Translations under genes and position numbers: made by a program
Assembly: GCF_000316575.1 (NCBI RefSeq)
Contig: NC_019682.1
Span: forward strand, 5,815,501-5,879,500
Direction of reading: 5' to 3'
Origin: Calothrix sp. PCC 7507
GTDB taxonomy: Bacteria > Cyanobacteriota > Cyanobacteriia > Cyanobacteriales > Nostocaceae
Length of the DNA: 64,000 nt
Notes under the pieces: generated by a model
The model's database searches: none
What the model was told of the DNA's origin: nothing
The model's input: only the letters and a program-made list of their open reading frames with translations
Part shown: positions 7,481-16,000 of the stretch, piece by piece
How positions within the stretch are numbered: the stretch's first letter is position 1
How the letters are laid out: each line of letters starts with the position of its first letter

Positions 7481-8500
7481 ATGAGTAATCCAACAGAATC
7501 TACTGCTGGGGAAGAAGCGTTGGTTGACGAAATTCTCGCCACTAGTCTTCAAGCGCAGCAAAACACAGGCCCAGACCTCCGCCAAATTCACACTAAAAGT
7601 CATGGTCTACTCTGGGGAGAGTTTATTGTTGAGCCAAATCTTCCCGAAGAACTGAGAGTAGGTTTGTTCAAAACGTCTCAAACCTATCCTGCTTGGATTC
7701 GCTTTTCCAGTGGTGGCGCACCTGAAAAACGCGGTAAATTACGCTCTGATAGAGATCCCGATGTGCGCGGTATTGCTATTAAGGTGCTGAATGTAGAAGG
7801 ACAAAAAATCTTGGATGATGAAGAAAACACCCAAGACTTTACACTCAACAGTTATCCCACTTTCTTCACTAAAGACATTCGTGACTATGCCGATATCTTC
7901 AAAGCAGGGAGTGGACAACTAACTCCAGAACGGCTGCAAGAACTTGCTCCTGTCTTTGCGCTCTTGCAAGAAATCACCAGCAAGAAAGTCGGGAATCCGC
8001 TGTTAATTCAGTATTGGAGCATGGCTCCATTTAAATTTGGGAATCGCATTGTCAAATTGTCTGTAAAATCTCAACAGCCAGAACAACCTCCCGAAACACT
8101 TCCAGAATCTGATAAATACTTGCGAGAAGCAATAGTTAAGTACTTGACAGAAGATGGTCAAGATGCATATTTCGATTTTCTGATCCAATTTTATGTGGAT
8201 GAGGAAAAGACACCAATTGAAAATCACATCCAGGAATGGCTAGAAAGCGATTCACCATTGATCAAAGTTGCCACCGTCCGTATTCCTTCTCAGACATTCG
8301 ACTTTGAAGAACGCAAGCGCCTTGATGAAGGTTTGTTATTTGCACCTTGGCACACGTTGCTAGAGCATGAACCTGTTGGGAGTATAAATCTGTCTCGCAA
8401 AAAGCTTTACAGCGAACTCGCAAAATATCGGCGAGAACAAATTGCTAAACGCTTGCGCGAACCACAACCTTATACAGCGTTGCAAGATAGTCCGCAGTAA
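7481..8500 (+). CDS. Catalase-family haem protein (small catalase-like)
   Basis: 339 residues from the ATG at 7481; an in-frame ATG at 7466 would add five residues. A GGAG sequence nine bases upstream favours the inner start. The distal side motif HTKSHGLLWGEF carries the expected catalase histidine, followed by the RFSSGG and DPDVRGIAIKV segments. Near the C-terminus, INLSRKKLYSELAKYRR matches the proximal-tyrosine region. At this length it lacks the wrapping and C-terminal domains of true catalases and belongs with the short catalase-related peroxidases / allene-oxide-synthase-like group. A haem-dependent peroxide or lipid-hydroperoxide reaction is inferred. The gene is monocistronic and ends in a strong hairpin. 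Confidence 0.85.
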   Translation: MSNPTESTAGEEALVDEILATSLQAQQNTGPDLRQIHTKSHGLLWGEFIVEPNLPEELRVGLFKTSQTYPAWIRFSSGGAPEKRGKLRSDRDPDVRGIAIKVLNVEGQKILDDEENTQDFTLNSYPTFFTKDIRDYADIFKAGSGQLTPERLQELAPVFALLQEITSKKVGNPLLIQYWSMAPFKFGNRIVKLSVKSQQPEQPPETLPESDKYLREAIVKYLTEDGQDAYFDFLIQFYVDEEKTPIENHIQEWLESDSPLIKVATVRIPSQTFDFEERKRLDEGLLFAPWHTLLEHEPVGSINLSRKKLYSELAKYRREQIAKRLREPQPYTALQDSPQ

Positions 8501-8521
8501 GAGTGTGCCAAAAAATAAATG

Positions 8522-8573
8522 ACCCAAAACCTGTCATTGCAAACATTTGCAATGACCATTGGGCATCTTTTTA
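8522..8573 (+). terminator. Hairpin terminator after the catalase-like gene
   Basis: A perfect stem GTCATTGCAAA / TTTGCAATGAC (8533-8556) with an outer CCCAA / TTGGG extension, followed by a T-rich tract (ATCTTTTTAC). Its position 30 bases after the stop fits Rho-independent termination. Confidence 0.7.
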
Positions 8574-8659
8574 CTTGCAGTACTCTCTCTCATGTCCGCC
8601 TAGCGAGAAGAATGTGTGAAAACTCTTGTTGTGCAGCACAAATGATTTAACTCTCTTGT

Positions 8660-8782
8660 GAGTTTTGGACGGCTTTGGCACGACTAGGTGGTTTTATTGG
8701 TCGTAAATCTGATGGTCTTCCTGGTTAGCTACGATTGCAAGATATTTGCTGGGGTGCTTATTTTGGTTCTTCTACTCTTTAA
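8660..8782 (+). pseudogene. Relic of an IS4-type transposase C-terminus
   Basis: Translated from 8660, the frame reads EFWTALARLGGFIGRKSDGLPG, a stop, then LRLQDICWGAYFGSS and a stop. The pieces resemble the conserved end of IS4-family DDE transposases (a block like RLGGFLGRKxDGxPGW...TLWRGWxRLQDI). The segment between PG and RLQD appears deleted. There is no intact transposase and no recognisable ends nearby. The family assignment is from memory of the motif. Confidence 0.6.
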
Positions 8783-8870
8783 AAGATGTTGGTAATGACA
8801 AGGGGGTTTTCTGTTGCTGGGTGTTGAGGGGAGCGATCGCCAGTCGGGAATGATGGCTTATAAGAGTTTA

Positions 8871-8916
8871 TAAAAGCTTGGAGAGTAGATAGTTGGCTCT
8901 ACTCTCCAAGCTTTTA
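8871..8916. repeat. 46-bp perfect hairpin (19-bp arms)
   Basis: TAAAAGCTTGGAGAGTAGA and its exact reverse complement, separated by 8 bases. It could be a terminator, a regulatory RNA stem or the end of a decayed element. The flanking sequence 8917-9346 is AT-rich with no gene seen; the whole gap 8501-9346 otherwise holds only the transposase relic and the terminator. Confidence 0.8.
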
Positions 8917-9346
8917 TTTCCGAAAAATGCTCTATAAAACTCTTTTGAATAACTCCAATAGATCCCATCTCTGTAAGTTTTAGCTGATAGTCAGAACTTT
9001 CTTTAGCTTTAGCAGATTTAGTTTTCTAGCCCTCAGATATAAAGCTTAATTTCTTGAATTTTGCGAAGATAGTAGGAAATTTATTTCACTTATCTTGCTC
9101 TTATATCAGGTAAGTTTTGTACACTGCTTTTTATGCTTGTATTGTTTGATTTGTCAAGATAATTTTATACTAAATTAGATAAACTTACCCTGCTACTGCT
9201 CCTCATGAAAACAGAGATTATGCTGAGGAAATATGTCATTTTGCTAACTCGATATTGTGGTAATTTATTGAGTACTGCAATTTTTGTAGAAATACTGTTT
9301 ATTTCTCTCAAAAACACAACAAATCAAAAACAAACTATAAAGAATT

Positions 9347-10462
9347 ATGCAAGCTAGGGTTCTCGTAATTGGTGGAGGCGTGAGTGGATTGACAACTGCA
9401 CTATGCCTACTACAAGATGGATTTGCAGTAACAGTAGTTTCTGAAAAATTTGCACCAAACAATACTTCGGTTGTTGCTGGAGCTTTGTGGGAGTGGCCTC
9501 CTGCTGTCTGTGGTTCTCACCGTCACCCAGTTTCCTTAGAACGCTCTAAAAGCTGGTGCATGGTTTCGTACAATAAATTCCTGAATCTGGCAGCTAATAA
9601 GGAGACGGGAGTTTATAACCGGGATGTCGTGTTCTACTACAAAAAACCCATAGAGCAGACACTGGAATTGCAGAAGATGAATGAATTGCAGATGAGGGTG
9701 CTGCGATTTAGGCGGGATAAAACATTAATTGACTGGTATGGTATCAACCGTGATACAGGAGTTGTGGATGCATACACCTATTTAGCACCCCAAGTAGATA
9801 CTGACATTTATATGCAGTGGTTGTACAGTCAGGTGAAAGAGTCCGGCTGTAAGATCGTTGAAGCCAAAATCTCTGGCAATTTGGCTGAAATTCAAGAGCA
9901 GCTAAAAAGTCAATTTAGTGTAGATATAATTGTTAATTGTTCTGGGCTTGGCTCAATTGAACTCACCAACGACGATATGTATCCTTTGCGTGGAGCGCTG
10001 ATTCGTGTCAAAAATGATGGCGTGTCGATGCCTCGCGTTACAACATCTCACTGCATGACTTTTGACAATAGTGTTGGTGGGCAAAATATGATTTTTATTC
10101 TACCGCGCGGTGAAAAGACCCTACTGTTGGGCGGTTTAGTTGAGCCAGACAAGTGGGAGTTGGACATAAACTTAGAGAACTACGAACCAATCCAAGATAT
10201 GTGGAATCGTTGCCTAAACTTCATGCCAAGCCTCAAAGATGCCACTATCGATGCAGCAGAACCAGTCCGGGTGGGACTGCGCCCAGGGCGAAAAGACAAC
10301 ATCCGCTTGGAGCGAGAACTAGGAACAGACATTATTCATAACTATGGACATGGTGGTTCTGGAGTAACTTTGTCTTGGGGTTGCGCTCAAGAAGTTGTCC
10401 AGATTGTCAAATCTAGGACTGGCGCTCAAGAAGTTGTACAGATGGCTAACTCTAGGGCTTGA
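9347..10462 (+). CDS. D-amino-acid oxidase-family flavoprotein
   Basis: 371 residues. The N-terminus carries the FAD-binding Rossmann motif VLVIGGGVSGLTTALCL (residues 5-21). The C-terminal NYGHGGSGVTLSWGCAQEV matches the D-amino-acid oxidase signature. The central NTSVVAGALWEWPP and VDTDIYMQWL blocks also fit. The expected reaction is FAD-dependent oxidation of D-amino acids to 2-oxo acids with release of ammonia and H2O2. There is no signal peptide, so it should be cytoplasmic. The last 26 residues contain a tandem duplication (AQEVVQIVKSRTG then AQEVVQMANSRA) produced by a 39-base direct repeat (10383-10421 and 10422-10460). D-aspartate oxidase or a related amine oxidase are alternatives. 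Confidence 0.88.
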   Translation: MQARVLVIGGGVSGLTTALCLLQDGFAVTVVSEKFAPNNTSVVAGALWEWPPAVCGSHRHPVSLERSKSWCMVSYNKFLNLAANKETGVYNRDVVFYYKKPIEQTLELQKMNELQMRVLRFRRDKTLIDWYGINRDTGVVDAYTYLAPQVDTDIYMQWLYSQVKESGCKIVEAKISGNLAEIQEQLKSQFSVDIIVNCSGLGSIELTNDDMYPLRGALIRVKNDGVSMPRVTTSHCMTFDNSVGGQNMIFILPRGEKTLLLGGLVEPDKWELDINLENYEPIQDMWNRCLNFMPSLKDATIDAAEPVRVGLRPGRKDNIRLERELGTDIIHNYGHGGSGVTLSWGCAQEVVQIVKSRTGAQEVVQMANSRA

Positions 10463-10536
10463 CTGTTGACCGAATTTTAGATTTTAGATTTTAAATTTTG
10501 GATTGAATAGCGCAAAATCCAAAATTGATTGACCAC

Positions 10537-12318
10537 CTATGTTGATGCTGCACCTAGTTGGAGGGCGTAGAGGTTGGCGTAGACTCCCTGTTGCTCAACG
10601 AGTTCTGCATGGCTACCCTGTTCGACGATTTGTCCTTGCTGAATCACTAATACTTGATCGGCTTGGGTAACTGTGCTGAGACGGTGGGCGATGACAAAAC
10701 TGGTACGTCCTTTGAGCAAGCGGGCGATCGCAGTTTGTACGAGTGCTTCTGTACGGGTATCAATGCTGCTGGTTGCTTCATCCAGAATCAGAATTCGGGG
10801 GTTAATTAATATCGCCCGGGCGATACTAATCAGTTGGCGCTGTCCTTGACTCAGAGGCGCACCCCGTTCACCCAATTGAGTTGCATAACCTGCTGATAAT
10901 GAGGTAATGAATTCATGCACATTCGCCATCTGTGCTGCTGCTTCGATATCGGCTTGGGTGGCGTGGGGAACGCCAAAGGCAATATTTTCAGCAACTGTAC
11001 CACTAAAAAGAATATTGTCTTGGAGGACAATGCCAATCTGACGGCGCAAGCTGGCTTGAGTAACACTACGCACATCAAAACTATCAATTTTTACAGCACC
11101 ACCAGACACATCATAAAAGCGCAAAATTAAATTAATGATGGTACTTTTTCCCGATCCCGTTGGTCCAACTAACGCCACCATCTGTCCGGGAGAGGCGTGT
11201 AAATCCACTCCTTTGAGGACGAGTTGATCGGGATTATAGCCAAATGTCACCTGCTCAAATGTCACCTCGCCCTGAATGGGGGGCATTTCCACAGCATCGG
11301 CTGCATCTTGGAGTTGTGATGGTTCATCCAGCAACGAAAATATCCGCTCTAATCCGGCAAAGGCGGACTGAGCTTGGGTATAAAATTGGCTGAGGATTTG
11401 AATAGGGCGAAAGAACTGCTGAACGTAAAGTAAAAAGGATGTGACTACACCCACTGTTGCGGCTCCCGTCACGCCGAGATAGCCACCATAAGCAAGTACA
11501 CCGGCGGTTGCGAGGGTGTTGAGAAAATCGATTGAGGGTAAAAATGCGGCAGTAATTGCTACTGCTTCGACATTAGCATCTCGATTGGCAGCATTAAGAG
11601 CGTCGAATTCGGCGATGTTGAGATTTACACGATTAAATGCCTGTGCTTCTCGCACACTACCAATGTCTTCTTCTAATTTGGCGGAAAGTTCGCCAATTGT
11701 CTGGCGGGTGACGCGGAATCTGGCTCTAGCCCAGCGTGCAAACAAGCTGGTTGTGAAAATCATCAGCGGTATGACTAGGTTACTCAACAAGCCAAGTTGC
11801 AGGTTGATTGCGAGCATGGCAATAACAATGCCAACCAAACTGAAAGTGTTACCCAACATTTGGGCGATCGTTTGTCCAAATGCCTGATTCACGGTATTGA
11901 CATCGTTGAGCAGGCGGCTCATTAAATCGCCTGCTTCGCTGCGATCGAAAAAGCTAAGTGGCAAACTCTGGATTTTCAGAAAAATATCTTGCCGCAATTG
12001 CGCCAACAAGCGCTGCATTATCCAACCGACGCGGAGAATTTGCCCCCGAATTGCCCAGACACCAACTCCATAGATTAGTGCTAGTAGTCCTAACATGAGG
12101 AGTAGTCCTAGCAGATTTCCCTGAGCAATTAGGTGATCAATCGACCAGCCAAGCAAAAATGGCCCGATCGCCTGGGTCGATGCACCAATTGTTACTAATG
12201 TCAAAGCTATGGGAATTTCTTTTTTATAGGGTCGCAGGTATTGTAAAAAGCGCTGTAAGGTGGAGAGTTGTTGAGTTGCTTTTTGTTCTGGTGCAATGAT
12301 GGGATTGGGGCTTCTCAT
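10537..12318 (-). CDS. ABC exporter half, consensus catalytic subunit
   Basis: 593 residues from the ATG at 12318 (the frame remains open to a TTG at 12339). Six transmembrane helices occupy the first ~320 residues, followed by a nucleotide-binding domain. Walker A is GPTGSGKST (about residue 385), Walker B ends in the catalytic Glu of ILILDEATSS (about 514), and the H-loop is IAHRLST (about 545). All of these are intact. The signature motif, however, is LSQGQ instead of LSGGQ. Paired with the protein encoded at 13259-15037, this gives one good and one degenerate ATP site, as in heterodimeric exporters such as TM287/288, BmrCD or TAP. The substrate is unknown; drug or lipid export from the inner membrane is likely. 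Confidence 0.93.
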   Translation of the reverse strand: MRSPNPIIAPEQKATQQLSTLQRFLQYLRPYKKEIPIALTLVTIGASTQAIGPFLLGWSIDHLIAQGNLLGLLLMLGLLALIYGVGVWAIRGQILRVGWIMQRLLAQLRQDIFLKIQSLPLSFFDRSEAGDLMSRLLNDVNTVNQAFGQTIAQMLGNTFSLVGIVIAMLAINLQLGLLSNLVIPLMIFTTSLFARWARARFRVTRQTIGELSAKLEEDIGSVREAQAFNRVNLNIAEFDALNAANRDANVEAVAITAAFLPSIDFLNTLATAGVLAYGGYLGVTGAATVGVVTSFLLYVQQFFRPIQILSQFYTQAQSAFAGLERIFSLLDEPSQLQDAADAVEMPPIQGEVTFEQVTFGYNPDQLVLKGVDLHASPGQMVALVGPTGSGKSTIINLILRFYDVSGGAVKIDSFDVRSVTQASLRRQIGIVLQDNILFSGTVAENIAFGVPHATQADIEAAAQMANVHEFITSLSAGYATQLGERGAPLSQGQRQLISIARAILINPRILILDEATSSIDTRTEALVQTAIARLLKGRTSFVIAHRLSTVTQADQVLVIQQGQIVEQGSHAELVEQQGVYANLYALQLGAAST

Positions 12319-12399
12319 ATTGTGTTTGGTGAAAACCAACCAGGAGCGCTGTAGTCAAAAACCTGCTGTTATGCGTAGGCATCGCTAACTCACATAATT

Positions 12400-13230
12400 T
12401 TAACTTGGAAGTGCTACTAACCAAGCTTGTAAATCTGCCAAACTGGTAAAATCTAACAGTGCTTCGCTCAAATCTTCTAATTGTTCTAGGGATAAAATTT
12501 CAATGCGATCGCCCACTTCTTGAGGTAATTCTCCTAAGCGTCGATTTAGTTGACGCAAAATGAGCGATCGCGCTTCTTCTTCCTTAATTTCTCGGTAAAC
12601 TTGTGTTTCCTTGAGCGTGATTCCTAGCATTGCCTCTACCTCAGTTCGAGTTGATTTTTCAAACTTATACACCATGATTGTCACAAGCATCTCTATTATG
12701 GCGCGACTTGCCATTTCCGGTGCTGCTTGAGAGGTTCTAGTTAACAAATACCTCGCTTCTTCTGGTGCTTGTTCATTATCTATCGTCGTCAGCACCATCA
12801 GTGCTACCCATAGAGGTAATTGGCGAATATCACCCAATTCATCTAAAAACACTCGATGTACTTGTCCACCATTCAGGAATGAGCGATGGGGATGAATATC
12901 ACCTTGTTCAAGATTGCGAGATGGGTAAATTATGACTGCTTGCCAATCCCTAAATCTGTCACGGTTGCGGTAGAAATATAGTGCAGATTCCGCAAATACC
13001 CGTTCATACAGCCTTTCATCCCTTTGAAATTGCACCTCGCAGAAATATACAACTCCCGCACCTGCATTTTCAGGTGGGAGAAATACCCCGTCTATCTCAA
13101 ATTTGGGTTCTTTGACAGCTACTGAATCAAATCGATAGGCATCTGCATTCGTTGGCGGGTTTGTCAATAATTCAAATAGTAACCTGGGGGATTGTTGAAA
13201 TAGTTTGTAAAAAATTGAGTCTCGCCGCAT
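12400..13230 (-). CDS. Rpn-family nuclease / DUF2887 protein
   Basis: 276 residues. The N-terminal RRDSIFYKLFQQSPRLLFELL and the PKFEIDGVFLPP...VVYFCEVQFQRDERLYERVF block match the Rpn / DUF2887 PD-(D/E)XK family common in cyanobacteria. The nuclease residues are the Asp of FEIDGVF and the Glu and Gln of CEVQFQ. E. coli Rpn proteins are DNA nucleases that promote recombination. The C-terminal third is helical, and the ending LADLQAWLVALPS is typical of the cyanobacterial subgroup. The gene lies between the two halves of the ABC exporter on the same strand, with 81 bases to the downstream gene and 28 to the upstream one. It therefore probably shares their transcript. Confidence 0.88.
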   Translation of the reverse strand: MRRDSIFYKLFQQSPRLLFELLTNPPTNADAYRFDSVAVKEPKFEIDGVFLPPENAGAGVVYFCEVQFQRDERLYERVFAESALYFYRNRDRFRDWQAVIIYPSRNLEQGDIHPHRSFLNGGQVHRVFLDELGDIRQLPLWVALMVLTTIDNEQAPEEARYLLTRTSQAAPEMASRAIIEMLVTIMVYKFEKSTRTEVEAMLGITLKETQVYREIKEEEARSLILRQLNRRLGELPQEVGDRIEILSLEQLEDLSEALLDFTSLADLQAWLVALPS

Positions 13231-13258
13231 AATGCATTCTAAATTGATCTGCGGTTAA

Positions 13259-15037
13259 TTATCTAACCACTTTTTTGCTCACCTGAGATTCTAAAATCAC
13301 GCCGTAGAGGGGGCTGGTTTGCATTAATTCTTCATGGGTTCCTTGGGCGATCAAGTGTCCTTTATCGACTAGAAAAATGCGATCGGCATTCTTGACGGTG
13401 CTGATGCGTTGGGCGACAACGAAGGTTGTACAGGCTTTTTGACGCATGAAGTTGTCGAGTGCGGTTTGGATATCGTCTGCAGTTTTGGCATCGACTGCAG
13501 AGGTGCTATCGTCAAGTATCAGAATGCTGTAATCGGTGAGTAAGGTACGGGCGATCGCTATTCGTTGTTTTTGTCCACCAGATAAACCCACGCCTCTTTC
13601 ACCAACAATGGTTTCGTAGCCATCCATTAAGCTAATAATGAAGTCGTGAATCTGGGCAGTTTTCGCCACTGCAATCACTTCTTCTAGGGTGGCGTTGGGT
13701 TTGGCGTAGGCGATATTCTCACGGATAGTGCCAGAAAATAGTGTGGTTTCTTGGAATACTATACCAATTCGCGATCGCAGACTTTTCAAGGTGAAATCTC
13801 GCACATCCCGCCCGTCGATGCGGACTGCGCCTTGGCTAACATCATAAAAGCGGGAAATCAGGTTCATAATTGTGCTTTTCCCAGACGCTGTCATCCCCAG
13901 AACGGCGATGAGTTCGTTGGGTTTGGTTTCAAAGGAAACATTTTTTAAGGCTTCGGTGGAGGCACCAGGATAGCGAAAGGAGACGTTTTCAAAGGTGATT
14001 CTACCGCCGCAGGTAGTAAAAGGGATGGCGTTAGGGCGATCGCTAATTTCGACTTTGGCATCAACTACTTCATAAACTCGTTCTGCAGAGGCTGCTGCTT
14101 GGGCGATTGTGGGGGCTGCAAATCCAATCAACAAAATCGGTTGGAGAATCAAAGCTAGGTAGGAGTTAAATGCTACTAGTTCCCCAATGGAAAACCTACC
14201 CCCAATCACCTCTGCGCCGCCATAGGCAAAAACCGCCAGTGTCACCAAATTACTGAGCAAAAAGATAAACGGGAAGGTATTGCGGATAGCGCGAATCGTC
14301 TTCATGTTGGCTTTGACGAGGCTATCATTCAGGGTTGTGTAACGAGTCCTTTCGGCTGACTCCCGCACAAAGGCTTTCACTACCCGGATTCCCAGCAAGT
14401 TTTCTTGTAAGACGGCGTTGAGGTCACTCAGTTGCTCTTGTACTTGCCGAAAAAGTCCGTTATTCTTGGTGATGAATTGCGCCATCAACCATCCCGCAGC
14501 TGGGACAACTGTCAGTGTAATCAGTGCTAATTGCCAGTTCATCACGAGTAAGATGATGGCGATCGCTACTAATGTGACAACTCCACTGATCACCTGGATT
14601 AGGCTTGTGCCCACAAAGGTGCGAATCTGCTCAATGTCGCTAGTGACGCGGGTTAGGAGTTGGGAAGTCTGCGCTTGGTCGTGATAGCTGAAACTGAGAT
14701 TTTGAATTTTGCTGAAAATCTGGTTCCGCAGGTCATAAGCCACACCTTGAGATGCGGCTTCTGCTAAGTAGCTTTGTCCGAAATTAAATAAACCCCGGGC
14801 GATCGCAGCAACTACCATCCAACCGGCGCTATATAATACGACTTGTAAATTTTGTTTGACAATACCCTGATCAATTCCCCACCGAAATAGTTGAGGAGTC
14901 AGCGCATTGGCGACTGTCAAAAGCAGCAGACTTACCAATGCTCCCAAAGAAGTCCATTGGTAAGTACGTAAAGTCTTCACTACACGCTGGATTGACTGTA
15001 TAGACGAAGTTTCCTGAACTTCTGGTTGTTGAACCAA
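13259..15037 (-). CDS. ABC exporter half with degenerate ATP site
   Basis: 592 residues, starting from a TTG at 15037 because no ATG lies close by. Membrane domain to about residue 330, then a nucleotide-binding domain. Walker A is GMTASGKST (381-389) and the signature motif is a normal LSGGQ. Walker B is followed by Asp instead of Glu (ILILDD, D510), and the H-loop His is Gln (VAQRIST, Q543). These two changes mark the degenerate half of heterodimeric exporters such as TAP1. The partner at 10537-12318 supplies the aberrant signature LSQGQ to the same composite site. Together they should form one inner-membrane efflux pump. Substrate unknown. Confidence 0.93.
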   Translation of the reverse strand: MVQQPEVQETSSIQSIQRVVKTLRTYQWTSLGALVSLLLLTVANALTPQLFRWGIDQGIVKQNLQVVLYSAGWMVVAAIARGLFNFGQSYLAEAASQGVAYDLRNQIFSKIQNLSFSYHDQAQTSQLLTRVTSDIEQIRTFVGTSLIQVISGVVTLVAIAIILLVMNWQLALITLTVVPAAGWLMAQFITKNNGLFRQVQEQLSDLNAVLQENLLGIRVVKAFVRESAERTRYTTLNDSLVKANMKTIRAIRNTFPFIFLLSNLVTLAVFAYGGAEVIGGRFSIGELVAFNSYLALILQPILLIGFAAPTIAQAAASAERVYEVVDAKVEISDRPNAIPFTTCGGRITFENVSFRYPGASTEALKNVSFETKPNELIAVLGMTASGKSTIMNLISRFYDVSQGAVRIDGRDVRDFTLKSLRSRIGIVFQETTLFSGTIRENIAYAKPNATLEEVIAVAKTAQIHDFIISLMDGYETIVGERGVGLSGGQKQRIAIARTLLTDYSILILDDSTSAVDAKTADDIQTALDNFMRQKACTTFVVAQRISTVKNADRIFLVDKGHLIAQGTHEELMQTSPLYGVILESQVSKKVVR

Positions 15038-15418
15038 GGGAATTCACCGCTGTATATCTTGAGAAAATTATCTCTCAATTGGGGAAAGAGTTGGAGACAA
15101 ATCATCAAAGGCGGCGGGAAACCCACTCAAACAAGAGGGATAGCCGCCCTGTTGCCGTTAACAGTCAACCCTGAGCGAAGCCGAAGGGTTGACGTGAAAT
15201 CCCATCCCCTTACAGGGGATGGGATAAGCTTATATTTATTGCCATAGATGCAGACAGACATAAAATCATCCCTAATATTTGGGAATTTTGTGGGTTTGTA
15301 ATGATAAATTATTATTCAGCAATAGGTAATGGATACAAAGAAGTGTTAATCATCAATCACACCCCAACTTTCTGATTACCAATTTTTGCAGGCGTAAATT
15401 TAGAATTTAAATTTGCTT
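15038..15418. other. Intergenic gap with palindromic repeats
   Basis: No supported gene. It contains a palindrome with arms TCAACCCT / AGGGTTGA around GAGCGAAGCCGA (15164-15192) and a perfect hairpin ATCCCATCCCC / GGGGATGGGAT (15199-15225). It separates divergent genes, so promoters for both should lie here; none is obvious to the eye. Confidence 0.6.
15199..15225. repeat. Perfect GC-rich hairpin in a divergent intergenic region
   Basis: Arms of 11 bases (ATCCCATCCCC / GGGGATGGGAT) with a five-base loop. It lies between divergent genes, so a terminator role is unlikely. A repeat unit or operator are the alternatives. Confidence 0.6.
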
Positions 15419-15811
15419 ATGTCTAATTTACCACCACTCAATACAGATACTATCTGGGCAATTCTCCATGAAAAAATTGACGATGTCACAGTTAACCAGT
15501 TGGTCTGGTATTACTTAGGCTATCGCTATGACTCTTCTGCTGAACAATGGAACACCAGTGAAGTAGCACCAGAATGGCGAGATGAATACCCACAACCACC
15601 CGATTTTATTGACAGTCGCCCCGCAACAGTCAAATTAACTCGTTCGATACCACAAGATAACAAACAAATACTCAAAGAAAAACTGGGTTTCAAAGGTTAT
15701 AAAATTGGTGAATTCGGACCTCGTCAAACTCGCAGAGCAACAGCTGCAAACTGGCTATGCAGTTATTTACAACAAACCAATGGTAACTTAGAAGGAAGCG
15801 TTGACTGTTGA
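15419..15811 (+). CDS. DUF1823-like conserved cyanobacterial protein
   Basis: 130 residues from the ATG at 15419 (a TTG two codons upstream is also in frame). It is soluble, with no signal peptide. The text VNQLVWYYLGYRYDSSAEQW, a proline-rich EYPQPPDFIDSRPATVKLTRSIP segment and a basic KLGFKGYKIGEFGPRQTRRATAANWL end are conserved among cyanobacterial homologues that I associate with DUF1823. The function is unknown. The gene stands alone, about 190 bases before a glycosidase gene on the same strand. Confidence 0.75.
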   Translation: MSNLPPLNTDTIWAILHEKIDDVTVNQLVWYYLGYRYDSSAEQWNTSEVAPEWRDEYPQPPDFIDSRPATVKLTRSIPQDNKQILKEKLGFKGYKIGEFGPRQTRRATAANWLCSYLQQTNGNLEGSVDC

Positions 15812-16000
15812 CAAATGACAAATAACAAATGACGAATCTCTCCGGTTAATTTTATTGGCTCCAACCTACTTAGATAAAATTATAAATTTCACTCTGAAGA
15901 TAGAGTAGTTATTTTTGAAAGTATTTCCTCGGAACGATTCGCTAATTTTAGAGAGCGTAAGAAAATATTCCTACTAATACTCTCTACTTAAAGCAAATTT

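Noticed and set aside
15026-15247. 73-residue frame on the plus strand
   Set aside because: It overlaps the start of the ABC exporter gene and then runs through palindromic repeats (NPERSRRVD from the GAGCGAAGCCGAAGGG repeat). No protein-like pattern.
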